This document shows, piece after piece, positions 36,888-48,063 of a stretch of DNA of 64,000 nt. Both the position numbers and the translations under genes were made by a program. Under the pieces are notes generated by a model. The model saw only the letters and a list, made by a program, of their open reading frames with translations. It was not told the DNA's origin and did not search any database. The DNA lies in assembly GCA_963837635.1 (NCBI GenBank), contig CAWINY010000006.1, forward strand, positions 186,001-250,000, given 5' to 3'. The DNA comes from CAWINY01 sp963837635. Lineage in GTDB: Bacteria > Acidobacteriota > Terriglobia > Terriglobales > Acidobacteriaceae. Each line of letters starts with the position of its first letter. Position 1 is the stretch's first letter.

Positions 36888-39050
36888 ATGAAAATCTCCC
36901 CAGAGTGGCTGCGCGACTTTGTTGACCTGAAGGTGGACGAGCGAACCCTCGCCCACGATCTGACCATGCACGGGCTGGCCGTCGAAGGCATCAGCGATAG
37001 CGGGCGCACCGAGGCTCCGGCGCAGACCATCTTCGAGATCGAGTTCACCACCAATCGTCCCGATGCCATGAACCATTACGGGGTGGCGCGCGAGTGCTCG
37101 GCTATCTACGACGTCGAACTGAAGCCGCTCCAACCCCAGTTGCCGCAAGCGAAGCCTGCCGCCAAGCCGTTCCCCATTGAGATCGAGGACACGCAAGGCT
37201 GCGCGCGTTACACCGGGCGCGTGATCCGGAACGTGAAGATCGGGCCGTCGCCCGAGCCCATGACGCGGCGGCTGGAAGCGGTGGAGCAGCGGCCCATCAA
37301 CAACGCCGCTGATGCCAGCAACTACACGCTCTGGGAGATGGGCCACCCGACCCACGCCTTCGATCTGGAACTGCTCGAGGGCGGCAAGATCATCGTGCGC
37401 CGCGCCCGCGAGGGCGAGGTGCTGAAGACGCTGGACGGCGTCCAGCGGAAACTATCGCAAGACGACCTAATCATTGCCGATGCGAGAAAGCCGGTCGCGC
37501 TGGCCGGGGTCATGGGCGGCTTCGAGACCATGATCACCGAGCGCACGCGCAATATCCTGATCGAATCGGCGTGGTTCGACCCGGTCGCGGTACGCCGCTC
37601 GGCCAAGCGCCACGGGCTGCACACCGATGCCTCGCATCGCTTCGAGCGTGGCGCCGATTGGGGCGCCACTCCGAAGGCTTGCGACCGCGTAGCGCAACTC
37701 GTTCTCGACTCCGCTGGCGGCGAACTCGAAGGCGACGCGGTGGATGCGATCGCGCGCCAGGTGGGCAGTGCGGCGGTGCAGGTGCGGCACAGCGAAGTGC
37801 TGCGCATCCTGGGCAAAGACGTTTCCACGCCGGAGATCGCGCGGATTCTGCAGCATTTGGGATTCGGCATCGGTTACCCGCGCTCGACCGCGATCACGGC
37901 CGCAGGTTCCCCCGCAACGGCGGGTTCTGGCGGCGCGCATGTGGCCATCGCCCAACCCCAACAAGCGCTTCACGCTTGTTGGGGGCCCCACGAAGAGGGG
38001 ACCGCGTTCGAGGTCAAGATCCCCACCTGGCGGCTCGACGTGGAGCGCGAGATCGACGTGATCGAAGAGATTGCGCGCATCCATGGCTATGACAATTTTC
38101 CCAATACATTGCCCCGCTTCAGCGGCGCGGTGGTGCCGCTCCCGGACGAAGAGAAGGATGCGCGCCTGCGCGAGAATTTAATGGCCCTCGGCTATAACGA
38201 GGCGATGTCGCTGACCTTCATCCCCGGCGACGAGGCGCGCAGGTTCGCTCGCGCCACGCCGGTAGAGATCGCGAATCCGCTCAGTGACGAGGCGGCCTTC
38301 ATGCGCACCTCGCTGCTGCCAGGCATGCTGCAGATGCTGGCGTGGAACCTGAATCGCGGCAACAATTCGGTGCGCTTGTTCGAGGCCGGCCGCGTGTACG
38401 AGAAAGTGGGCGAGCGAACGGAAGAGCGCAAGCGCATCTCGCTCGGCGCTAACGGTGACGCGGAGCAGGGAAGCGTTCATAGTCAGGCGCGCTCCTACAC
38501 GTTTTTCGATATGAAGGGCGACATCGAGCAGTTGCTCGCCGGTTTCGAGCACCGCTCGCTTTACTACGACGCGCACACGCCGGAATATTTTCATGCCGGC
38601 CGCTCGGCGCGCGTGGTGGTGGACGGCTCAACGGTGGCCCGTTTCGGCCAAGTCAATCCCGAGCTGGCAACCGCGCGCAAATTACGGCAGGACGTTTTCG
38701 TGGGCGAAATCTACCTCGACCGTCTGTACCAGCATGCGCTGCGCAAGCCGCGCTATCGCCAGATCCCGCGCTACCCGGCGGTGGACCGCGATTTCTCTTT
38801 CCTGTTCGATAATGCAGTCACGTTCGAGCGGATTGAGGCGGCGGTTGGCACGCTGCGCATCGGCGAGCTGCGCAACTTCGGCGCAGCGGAAATCTTTCGC
38901 GGAGGCGCGATCCCGGCGGGCAGGTACTCGATCCTGTTGCGGGCGGAGTTCCAGTCGGCTGAGCGCACCTTGCGCGACGAAGAGGTCGCGCTCTGGGCGC
39001 AGCAAATCGTCAAGGCCTTGGAAGCGCTGGGTGGCACGCTGCGGGCGTGA
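36888..39050 (+). CDS. pheT: phenylalanyl-tRNA synthetase beta subunit, short form
   Basis: Charges tRNA-Phe together with PheS (not in this window). The N-terminus (MKISPEWLRDFVDL) is followed directly by the B1/B3 region (FTTNRPDAMNHYGVARE; GVMGGFETMI), so the EMAPII-like tRNA-binding B2 domain of long PheT proteins is absent. The B5 domain (about 290-390), catalytic-like core (about 400-610) and C-terminal FDX-ACB domain (about 630-720: YPAVDRDFSFLFD) are present. Residues about 338-368 of B5 hold an insertion encoded by a DNA palindrome at 37956-37984. The ribosome binding site is weak. At 720 aa it is normal for B2-less PheT. Confidence 0.93.
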   Translation: MKISPEWLRDFVDLKVDERTLAHDLTMHGLAVEGISDSGRTEAPAQTIFEIEFTTNRPDAMNHYGVARECSAIYDVELKPLQPQLPQAKPAAKPFPIEIEDTQGCARYTGRVIRNVKIGPSPEPMTRRLEAVEQRPINNAADASNYTLWEMGHPTHAFDLELLEGGKIIVRRAREGEVLKTLDGVQRKLSQDDLIIADARKPVALAGVMGGFETMITERTRNILIESAWFDPVAVRRSAKRHGLHTDASHRFERGADWGATPKACDRVAQLVLDSAGGELEGDAVDAIARQVGSAAVQVRHSEVLRILGKDVSTPEIARILQHLGFGIGYPRSTAITAAGSPATAGSGGAHVAIAQPQQALHACWGPHEEGTAFEVKIPTWRLDVEREIDVIEEIARIHGYDNFPNTLPRFSGAVVPLPDEEKDARLRENLMALGYNEAMSLTFIPGDEARRFARATPVEIANPLSDEAAFMRTSLLPGMLQMLAWNLNRGNNSVRLFEAGRVYEKVGERTEERKRISLGANGDAEQGSVHSQARSYTFFDMKGDIEQLLAGFEHRSLYYDAHTPEYFHAGRSARVVVDGSTVARFGQVNPELATARKLRQDVFVGEIYLDRLYQHALRKPRYRQIPRYPAVDRDFSFLFDNAVTFERIEAAVGTLRIGELRNFGAAEIFRGGAIPAGRYSILLRAEFQSAERTLRDEEVALWAQQIVKALEALGGTLRA
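37956..37984. repeat. palindromic element inserted in-frame in pheT
   Basis: A 12-bp perfect stem (CCCCAACAAGCG at 37956-37967, complement at 37973-37984) with loop CTTCA lies inside the coding sequence, flanked by low-complexity codons (AAGSPATAGSGGAHVAIAQP). The hydrophilic peptide interrupts B5 between GFGIGYPRS and FEVKIPTWR, which are normally close together. Confidence 0.65.
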
Positions 39051-39097
39051 AAAATCAACAGCGGATCTATACGGATTAAGACGGATCAGAAAGAATC

Positions 39098-39191
39098 TGC
39101 CACAGAGGCACAGAGGCACAGAGGTTCAATTTCTGATTTCCGATTTTTGATTTTTGAAAGCTCCGACGTTTTCTTCTCTGTGTCTCTGTGG
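39098..39191. repeat. intergenic inverted repeat (CCACAGAGGCACAGAGG family)
   Basis: GCCACAGAGGCACAGAGG near 39098 is the inverse of CTCTGTGTCTCTGTGGC near 39175-39191, with a TTTCTGATTT-type spacer. A single half of the same unit occurs near 59041. The whole pheT-birA gap (39051-39252) is made of such dispersed repeats. Confidence 0.55.
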
Positions 39192-39252
39192 CTAGTTCTT
39201 TTCCAAAATCCGCGCTGATCCGTGCTTTTTCCGCGTGATCCGCGGTAAGGTT

Positions 39253-40071
39253 ATGCCAACAGATCTACTGCTGCCGGAAGTCATCTCACCGCTGGTGAAG
39301 GGCACCATCTTCAGCGGACATATCCGCCACTTCTTCCGCGTGGGTTCGACCAATGCCGCGGTGATGGAGGCGGCGGAATCCGGCGTGCCCGAGGGCTCGG
39401 CGTTTTTCGCCGAAGAGCAGACCGCCGGACGCGGTCGTGGCGGCCACACCTGGCATTCGGAACCGTCAACCGGGATCTATCTTTCCGCGGTGCTGCGTCC
39501 GCGACTGGCTTCGGCCGAGGTGCTGGTCCTGTCGCTGATGGCCGGACTGGCGGCTGCGGCGGCAGTCGAAGAGGTCACCGGGGTGCGCTGCGACCTGCGC
39601 TGGCCCAACGACCTGCTCATCGGAGCGCGCAAGTTCTGCGGGATTCTCAGCGAGGTGCGCACGGAATCGGGCCGAGTGGCGTTCGCCGTCGTCGGGATCG
39701 GGATCAACGTAAACCAGGACATATTTCCGGCAGAACTGGAGGCAATTGCGACCTCGTTGCGCCAGGAGACGGGCCGTTCCTGGCCGCGCGCGGAACTGGC
39801 GGCAGCATTGTTGCGGTCCCTGGATCGTGAGTACCGGAATTTGCTTGCTCCCGAGGGGAGGCAGAGCGAGGAGATCTTTCGGCGTTTCGAGAACAGATCC
39901 TCGTATGCACGAGGCCGCCACGTATGCGTGGAGGAGGGTGGCGGCTATTCAGGGTTTACGGAAGGACTCGACGAGCGCGGTTTCCTGCGGGTGCGCACGG
40001 TAGAAGGTATGCGCACCGTGATCTCCGGTGGCGTGCGACTGATAGACGGCAACGAACCGCCTACCCGATAG
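39253..40071 (+). CDS. birA: biotin-[acetyl-CoA-carboxylase] ligase, no DNA-binding domain
   Basis: Attaches biotin to the carboxylase BCCP subunit through biotinyl-AMP. The catalytic core shows the biotin/ATP loop (AEEQTAGRGRGGHTWHSEP), YLSAVLRP, the KWPND-type motif as LRWPNDLLIG and the C-terminal SH3-like domain (GGYSGFTEGLDERGFLRV). About 272 aa; there is no N-terminal HTH, so it is a class I ligase without repressor function. ATG 39253 is chosen; GTG 39235 in frame is possible. It ends with TAG, another normal use of this stop codon. Confidence 0.92.
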   Translation: MPTDLLLPEVISPLVKGTIFSGHIRHFFRVGSTNAAVMEAAESGVPEGSAFFAEEQTAGRGRGGHTWHSEPSTGIYLSAVLRPRLASAEVLVLSLMAGLAAAAAVEEVTGVRCDLRWPNDLLIGARKFCGILSEVRTESGRVAFAVVGIGINVNQDIFPAELEAIATSLRQETGRSWPRAELAAALLRSLDREYRNLLAPEGRQSEEIFRRFENRSSYARGRHVCVEEGGGYSGFTEGLDERGFLRVRTVEGMRTVISGGVRLIDGNEPPTR

Positions 40072-40142
40072 CAACACTTATTGCGTGAAGGTGGAAGCCG
40101 TTCGAGCGACGGCAACCGAGCGTCCTTCACCCAGGCTCAGGA

Positions 40143-40451
40143 TCAAGCCGACGCGGCCGTGCTCCGTTTCGACTGGAAGCACTCGCGGCAGAGTACCGGA
40201 CGGCCCTGAGTAGGCTTAAAAGGAACCGTGGTTTCCTTGCCACACTCCGAACAGTGCGTCCGGGTTTCTACCCGGGGATAGTTGCCCGGACTGGAGACTC
40301 CCAACGCCTGGGCGCGTTTGGCCTTGCACGCCTTGCAGCGCTTGGGTTCGTTCTTGAATTGCTTATCGTGGAAAAAAAGCTGTTCCCCCGCAGTGAATAC
40401 AAAGTCCGCACCGCAGTCAATGCATTTGAGAACTTTGTCCTGGAATTCCAT
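40143..40451 (-). CDS. small double zinc-ribbon protein
   Basis: The start at ATG 40451 (GGGAG just upstream) gives 102 residues. Two CxxC pairs in the first half (CIDCGADFVF and CKACKAKRA) and two in the second (CSECGKETTVPF and CRECF) fit two treble-clef or ribbon zinc sites. Such proteins are often encoded near translation or cold-shock genes; here a broken rpsU lies upstream on the same strand. Binding of RNA or DNA is plausible but not shown. Confidence 0.75.
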   Translation of the reverse strand: MEFQDKVLKCIDCGADFVFTAGEQLFFHDKQFKNEPKRCKACKAKRAQALGVSSPGNYPRVETRTHCSECGKETTVPFKPTQGRPVLCRECFQSKRSTAASA

Positions 40452-40680
40452 AGAGCTCCCTTTCGACCCCTTGGTCCTCGCGCGACGTCGAAATGGCACA
40501 CTCCTACAGCCCTCCAGCCAGCACAACAGCGGCACTTGACCCCAGACCGCGCCAACAGAGCACGTTGGGATGCCACAGCTTTGCCGAAGGCCTCCCGAAG
40601 CCGCACGGAGTTACATCCCCAGGTTCGGCCCAACTGCATACTGCTTTCCTACGGAAAAAAGGCAAGGTCGGCATACTGCG

Positions 40681-40849
40681 GCTACGCTTCCGCGCCAAAG
40701 CTTCCTTAGTTCGCTTCTTCTCGCCCGGCTTGAGGTAGAAGGAGTGCCTCTTGACCTCCTTAGATATGGTCCTCTGTCTGCACCTTGCGCTTGAAGCGCC
40801 GCAGGGCGTTTTCCACGGACTCGCCCTCCTGCAGCCTAACTTCGGCCAA
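40681..40849 (-). pseudogene. rpsU: ribosomal protein bS21, frameshifted
   Basis: TTG at 40849 (GGGGGA 6 nt upstream) begins an AEVRLQEGESVENALRRFKR-KVQTED reading, which stops at TAA 40760. The next frame continues with KEVKRHSFYLKPGEKKRTKE then ALARKRSR, the rest of bS21. One extra base near 40768-40770 (GAC-C-ATA) explains the shift. The region after ARKRSR has no proper stop. This is either a pseudogene of a second rpsU copy or a sequence error. It lies upstream of the zinc-ribbon gene on the same strand. Confidence 0.75.
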
Positions 40850-40975
40850 ACGGAATCCCCCAACCAGCCCGATAGGACCCCACACGGGCTAGAAATTACC
40901 GCGCTTTGGTGCGTAAGTCAAGCAGAATGTTTAGCTTTCCCGAAATGGGACCGGGAGATCGTTGAGATCGGGTCG

Positions 40976-41095
40976 TCGGGTGATCTACCTAGCACACGTG
41001 GACGACTCGCCTTAGCGGTGTTACTAACATAATCCGGCTATCGGGTGATCTGCCTGACCACATCTAACCGATTCGCCTTAGCGTTGTTATAAGAC
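40976..41095. repeat. two imperfect direct repeats, 65-bp period
   Basis: TCGGGTGATCTACCT at 40976 and TCGGGTGATCTGCCT at 41041 each begin a unit that also contains a (G/A)TTCGCCTTAGCG(G)TGTTA-like core about 35 bp further on. Two copies only, between rpsU and the receptor gene. The function is unknown. Confidence 0.6.
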
Positions 41096-41118
41096 GCCGC
41101 AAAGATCGCGAGTAGTTC

Positions 41119-42489
41119 TCAGAACCGCAGCCTCAGGGCAAACTGAAGCTGCCGCGGCGCGTATGCACTTGTCGGCTGCTGAAAGCCACTGGTCTGGCTG
41201 AAGTATCCGGGATAACGTATGCCGTTCACCCTTACCGAGTAGGGAACAAAGGCGGCAGCCGCGGTCTGGAAACCATTATCGGTAATCCCCACCCGCTTGT
41301 TGTCGCGGTTCAGCAGGTTGAAGGCTTCGGCCAGCAACTCCAAATTCCAGCGCTCGTGGAGCTCGATGCTGCGGGACAGCCGGAGATCGGTGGTGGCGTA
41401 GCCGGGGCCGGTCAGGGAATTGCGGCTCACACCCGGCAGGCGATTGTTGTCGAGATTACCGTTGGCGCTGGGATCACCGGTGACAGTGGCGCTGAAGGGA
41501 CGTCCGCTGCCCAGGGTGGTCACGCTCGAAATCCGCCAGTCGTTGAATAAGCGCTTCAGTTGCTCGTGTTCCCGGTGGAAGGGATTGGGCTCGTAGACCC
41601 AAGCCAAGACAAACCGGTGCCGCTGGTCGTCGGTGCTGAGCCCGCGCTCGGCGGCGGGATTGTAGCTGTTCTGCACCAGCGCCGCAGCGCCCGTGATGGG
41701 AGCGTCTTGAAAATCATCGATGGCCTTTGCCCAGGTAAAGGCCGCGCGGAAATACACGCCTCGGCTCATGCGCCGGCGGATGGAGAGGGTCAAGCCGTTG
41801 TACGTACTGCTGGCGGCACTCTCAAAAACCTTGATCGTGCCCAGTTGCGGAATCGGCCGCACCAGGTCGCCAATACAGATTCCATACGGACAGGAGGGAT
41901 CCCAGGGCGCAAACGATTCCACCTGATAGTACTGGTTGAGAAACGTAGTCCCGTTGTCGCTGGACACGGGATAGGTCACCAGCACCGGCGGGGGCAGGTT
42001 GGCGTCGCGGGCGCGAATGAGGTGCTCGCCATGGACGTAAAGGTAGGAAATGCCGATCGAGAACTGCCCGGCGACCTCGCGTTCGATGCTAAGGCTCGCC
42101 TGCTGCGACATCGGGGTGTGAAAGTCCTTGCCGAAGGCCGCAACGTTGCTACTGAAGGCGGCAGGGTCGCTGGCAACCAGACTGGCCGGCGGAGTACAAA
42201 GCATGGCACCAGAACAGTTCACCAGTGGAGCGGGATATTTCGGGAAGAGCTGCTGAATGGGATCGTCGGGGCCATAATGGATGCCGCCGCGATCCAAATA
42301 CACCGAGCTGTTCGTGACCCCGTTTTCCGTTTCCACCGCCGAGTTGAAGATCTGCGGGATGCGCGCATAGAACCAGCCATAGCCTCCGCGAATAATCAGA
42401 GGGTGCGATTCGCCCAACGAGTAAGCGAACCCCAGACGGGGCGCGAAATTGTGGGTATTCAGCGGCATCTTGCCGGAATCGGGCCACAA
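41119..42489 (-). CDS. TonB-dependent receptor, C-terminal beta-barrel part
   Basis: The same frame as the upstream ORF, separated only by a TAG at 42523-42525. It carries the second half of an Oar-like outer-membrane barrel: FAPRLGFAYSLGE, then DNLSIEREVAG-type and NGLTLSIRRRMSRGVYFRAA strands and a C-terminal phenylalanine (LQFALRLRF) as needed for BAM recognition. On its own it lacks a signal peptide and plug, so it is not functional as a separate protein; it must be read as one gene with 42523-44385. Confidence 0.8.
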   Translation of the reverse strand: MWPDSGKMPLNTHNFAPRLGFAYSLGESHPLIIRGGYGWFYARIPQIFNSAVETENGVTNSSVYLDRGGIHYGPDDPIQQLFPKYPAPLVNCSGAMLCTPPASLVASDPAAFSSNVAAFGKDFHTPMSQQASLSIEREVAGQFSIGISYLYVHGEHLIRARDANLPPPVLVTYPVSSDNGTTFLNQYYQVESFAPWDPSCPYGICIGDLVRPIPQLGTIKVFESAASSTYNGLTLSIRRRMSRGVYFRAAFTWAKAIDDFQDAPITGAAALVQNSYNPAAERGLSTDDQRHRFVLAWVYEPNPFHREHEQLKRLFNDWRISSVTTLGSGRPFSATVTGDPSANGNLDNNRLPGVSRNSLTGPGYATTDLRLSRSIELHERWNLELLAEAFNLLNRDNKRVGITDNGFQTAAAAFVPYSVRVNGIRYPGYFSQTSGFQQPTSAYAPRQLQFALRLRF

Positions 42490-42522
42490 GGGATTGGAGA
42501 CAAAACCGTCGCTGCGAAACGT

Positions 42523-44385
42523 CTAAAGATCCCATCGTACCCCGAGGGTCAGGGCGAGATGATCGGTCACTCGCATCTCGTTCTGCGCGAACAGGGCGTA
42601 ATCGGTTGAATCCGGATGCGACACGGCACTGCCGAAGCTCTGGCTGTAGTAGCGCGGAACATCATGGGCGTAGGCCCGCAGCGGCGTGAATTTCACACCG
42701 CCATACTGTGGCTGACAATACCTGCTTTGCGAGAGACAGAACGGATTCACCTCGATATCGTTGAAGGTGTACTTGCCGCCGAAGATTCCGGGAAAGTAGT
42801 CGTAGATCCAGGTAGGGGTGAAATCTCCGCCAAACTTAAAGGTATGGTGGTGCCTTTCGCGGCTGATGGTCTCCGCCAGATGCAGCTTATGCTCGCGCGT
42901 CGCGCGCGGCAGCAGGTTGCTCTCCCCGAATCCTTTGGTGATGTCGGTGATGGTGGTCCATGGCTGCTGCGAGTTGGCCCAGGACTGTTGCAGGTCGCGC
43001 GAGAACTGCAGGCGCAGGTGGCTGGTGGTGCGGAAGGAGAGCGCGCTGGTCAGCGACACCATGGCCGACTCGGTCGCCACCTCTTCTTCCCCGTTATTGC
43101 TGATCGTGTAGAGCGTAATCGGGCTGGCAGGATCGAAAAACACGTTGTTGCTTCCCCAGTAGCGTGAGGTGTTCAGGCGGGCACTGAGCTGGTTCCGCGG
43201 CGAGAGTGTGTAATCAAACTTCAGGAAGCCGGCGTTGCCGATCAGGGCCGAGGGATACGTGCCGCCCAGAGCCGACAACTGCGCGGCAGCGTTGGCCACA
43301 AGCGTGTCGTCCAACCCCGCTACGGAGTCGTACGGGCCGGGCGTCACCACCGGAACCACGGAATAGATGGGCGTGGCATTGGTAAGACGCGAGGTGCCCG
43401 GCGGCGGATTGCGGTTCTCGAAGCGCACGACCGCAGGCACGTGGAAGACGTGCTGGTCGAAACCGGCATAGTAGAAAACGCGATCCTTCTTGATCGGCCC
43501 GCTGATGGTGCCGCCGAACTGATCCTGGCGTTCGCCGGCCTTGAAGTCGGTGAAGGGATCCTGCGCGTTGAACTTGCTGTCGCGCACAAAGCAGAAGGCG
43601 CTGCCGTGGGTGTAGTTGCCGCCCGACTTGGTGACTACGTTCACCACGGCACCGGCGCTGCGGCCCATTTCCGCCCCATAGGTGTTGGAGCTGACGCGGA
43701 ACTCCTGGATCACCTCGTTGCTGAACTGATAGGGGGCGCGATAGCGGCCGCGCGCTTGGCCGAAGAAAGAATTGTTGTTGTCGGCTCCGTCCACCAGGTA
43801 GCTGGTATTCGCGCCGCGCAATCCGCCAAAGGCGAGGTCGCCGTTGCTGCCCGAGGTCAGCGAGCGCGGGTCCTGGGTGATTCCCGGAGTCAGCAACGCA
43901 AGGTCGGTGAAGCGCCGGCCGTTGAGGGGGAGATCCGCGATGGCTTTCTCGTCGATGACGCTGGACACGGCAGGTGTCATCGGCTCCACGGCTTGCGCAT
44001 CGGCGGCAACCACCACCGTTTCGCGTTTGTGCGACAGCGCCATGCGGCACTCCAGCACGACCTTGCCGCCGACCTCGACAAGGATGCCGGTGCTCGCCCA
44101 CGGCGCAAACTTCGGGGCGTTCACCTGTAATTCGTAGCTGCCGGGGGTGAGCATCTCAATGGCGAACTCGCCCTCGTGGCTGGCAACGGTCTGGCGCTTG
44201 GCTCCGGTGGCGCGGTTAACGGCGCTAATCTCTGCATTGGAGACGCGAAAGCCGGTTGGATCGAGGACTGTGCCGCGGATGGCCCCGGTGGAAGCGTCCT
44301 GCGCCCAGGCCGCCGCTCCAAGGATGAGGACGAGCAGGATCGTTGCGATCACCACTGCAGGCAACGAAGAGCGGGCACAGGGCAC
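42523..44385 (-). CDS. Oar-like TonB-dependent receptor, N-terminal part (ends at in-frame TAG)
   Basis: The signal peptide (AVVIATILLVLILGAAAWAQ) is followed by a carboxypeptidase-regulatory-like beta domain (about 32-115: GAIRGTVLDPTGFRVSNAEI), a plug domain (about 130-260: DLPLNGRRFTDLALLTPGI, VDGADNNNSFFG) and the start of the barrel. The frame ends at TAG (RWDL-stop-TFRSDG), where CAG (Gln) is expected, then continues coherently to 41119; full length would be 1088 aa. This receptor type is abundant in Acidobacteriota and is thought to import plant-derived glycans or other large ligands. Confidence 0.85.
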   Translation of the reverse strand: MPCARSSLPAVVIATILLVLILGAAAWAQDASTGAIRGTVLDPTGFRVSNAEISAVNRATGAKRQTVASHEGEFAIEMLTPGSYELQVNAPKFAPWASTGILVEVGGKVVLECRMALSHKRETVVVAADAQAVEPMTPAVSSVIDEKAIADLPLNGRRFTDLALLTPGITQDPRSLTSGSNGDLAFGGLRGANTSYLVDGADNNNSFFGQARGRYRAPYQFSNEVIQEFRVSSNTYGAEMGRSAGAVVNVVTKSGGNYTHGSAFCFVRDSKFNAQDPFTDFKAGERQDQFGGTISGPIKKDRVFYYAGFDQHVFHVPAVVRFENRNPPPGTSRLTNATPIYSVVPVVTPGPYDSVAGLDDTLVANAAAQLSALGGTYPSALIGNAGFLKFDYTLSPRNQLSARLNTSRYWGSNNVFFDPASPITLYTISNNGEEEVATESAMVSLTSALSFRTTSHLRLQFSRDLQQSWANSQQPWTTITDITKGFGESNLLPRATREHKLHLAETISRERHHHTFKFGGDFTPTWIYDYFPGIFGGKYTFNDIEVNPFCLSQSRYCQPQYGGVKFTPLRAYAHDVPRYYSQSFGSAVSHPDSTDYALFAQNEMRVTDHLALTLGVRWDL

Positions 44386-44748
44386 GGCATTGCTCCAGTT
44401 TGAGCTGAGGCGATTGGGTATATCACTGGGGTCTGGCCGGGAGAGCAGTTCTGGAATTTTGTTCCGACTATGGAAATCCCGGGATGGGAAAAGCCGTCAG
44501 CTCTCAGCCATCAGCCGTTAGCCGTCGTCCACCCTCAGGGGGTAGGCCGAAGCGGGGGAGCGTCAGCATCCAAAGCCTGATTACGGGCATCTGTGCTTGA
44601 CATCGTTGTGACCAGTCCTCGGTTCAAGCTGTATTGGTAGTACCCGGAAACGCGTTACTCCCCGCCGCTGCGTCCCATTTCCGAACGTTCATCTGCGAGG
44701 CGCTTCGGGGAGTTCGGTGCCGCCCTCGAGTATGCGCGCGACGAGTGG
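44386..44748. other. intergenic region upstream of the receptor
   Basis: About 360 bp. It contains short CAGCTCTCAGCCATCAGCCG-type repeats near 44500. The frame of the following small gene stays open back to 44641 with protein-like content, so its start is uncertain. No clear promoter was placed. Confidence 0.35.
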
Positions 44749-45063
44749 TTGTACCTGCTGGGCATGCCGCTCGCCTTGCTGCCCGCCATCCTGCTAACGC
44801 CCGCATGGTTGTATCTGGTGCAATCTCCACGTTTCGCTTATGCCCATCTATTGGCTGTTCCAGTGCTGGGCGCGCTGGCAGCCTCGGAGTTCTTTGGCAC
44901 CCGGTGGCTGGTGCGCTGCGCGCGCCATCGCCCCGATGACATGCTCGCCGGCTTATGCATGGCCATCATGACCGTGTCGGCCATCTTCCTGATGTTTGCC
45001 GTGGTGTTCCTCTTCCTGCTGTACTGGGCGTCACCGATTCCGCGCTATGCGTTCGCTGTGTAG
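44749..45063 (+). CDS. small membrane protein of unknown function
   Basis: About 104 residues with three hydrophobic segments (LALLPAILLTPAWLYL; LLAVPVLGALAASEFF; MAIMTVSAIFLMFAVVFLFLL). The listed start is TTG; no ATG or clear ribosome binding site is available, and coding-like sequence (RRFGEFGAALEYARDEW) continues upstream in frame to 44641. It may therefore be a gene with an unusual start or the tail of a truncated gene. No family recognised. Confidence 0.45.
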   Translation: MYLLGMPLALLPAILLTPAWLYLVQSPRFAYAHLLAVPVLGALAASEFFGTRWLVRCARHRPDDMLAGLCMAIMTVSAIFLMFAVVFLFLLYWASPIPRYAFAV

Positions 45064-45072
45064 AACCAAAAC

Positions 45073-45152
45073 TGCCGCTGATTGTCGCTGATCAACGCTG
45101 ATAGTTAGGAAAGAAATCAAAAATCAGCGTTGATCAGCGCAAATCAGCGGCA
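45073..45152. repeat. intergenic inverted repeat (CGCTGATCAACGCTGAT family)
   Basis: Arms of about 30 bp, nearly perfect: TGCCGCTGATT...CAACGCTGAT on the left and ATCAGCGTTG...AATCAGCGGCA on the right, around an A-rich spacer. It lies between two convergent genes. Confidence 0.6.
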
Positions 45153-45160
45153 AATAGGTC

Positions 45161-47794
<2,634 letters not shown>

Positions 47795-47830
47795 AGGAAG
47801 CCTCTCTGACGATTTTGGGACCCATTCAAT

Positions 47831-48016
47831 TTCTGATTTATCGATTTCTGATTTCCGATGCGAAGCAACAACTGCTTACCGCGGGTTCTACGGATTATGA
47901 ACGGATTTACGCGGATCGGAGAAATCAAAAGAGCGTTTCGTGTTGATCCGTGTACGATCCGCGTAAATCCGCGGTAGGTCTGTTCAAACCAGAAATCAGA
48001 AATCGATAAATCAGAA
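47831..48016. repeat. nested palindromic element between clpB and hsp20
   Basis: Outer arms of 24 bp are perfect inverse copies (47831-47854 and 47993-48016, core TTATCGATTTCTGATTT). Inner arms contain CGGATTTACGCGGATC and GATCCGCGTAAATCCG with TACCGCGG ends. The transcript could form a long hairpin. The same inner unit recurs near 39230 and 61196. Confidence 0.65.
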
Positions 48017-48063
48017 AGGGGAGGCGGTAACCTCCCCAAGTGGTCAATTGCCGTGAGAAGGCG

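Noticed and set aside
40504..40680. Extension of the rpsU second frame as a longer protein
   Set aside because: After ARKRSR the sequence loses any bS21 pattern; the open frame is chance.
40976..41095. CRISPR array
   Set aside because: Only two diverged repeats, no uniform spacers and no cas genes.
22238..42525. Reassignment of TAG to an amino acid
   Set aside because: TAG ends many ordinary genes here (for example gspE at 5041, pilM at 4108, birA at 40069), so a code change is not supported. The two in-frame TAGs are better explained one by one.
41560..42609. Plus-strand frame opposite the TonB-dependent receptor
   Set aside because: Antisense shadow of a well-supported gene; it crosses the TAG in the receptor only because it is on the other strand.
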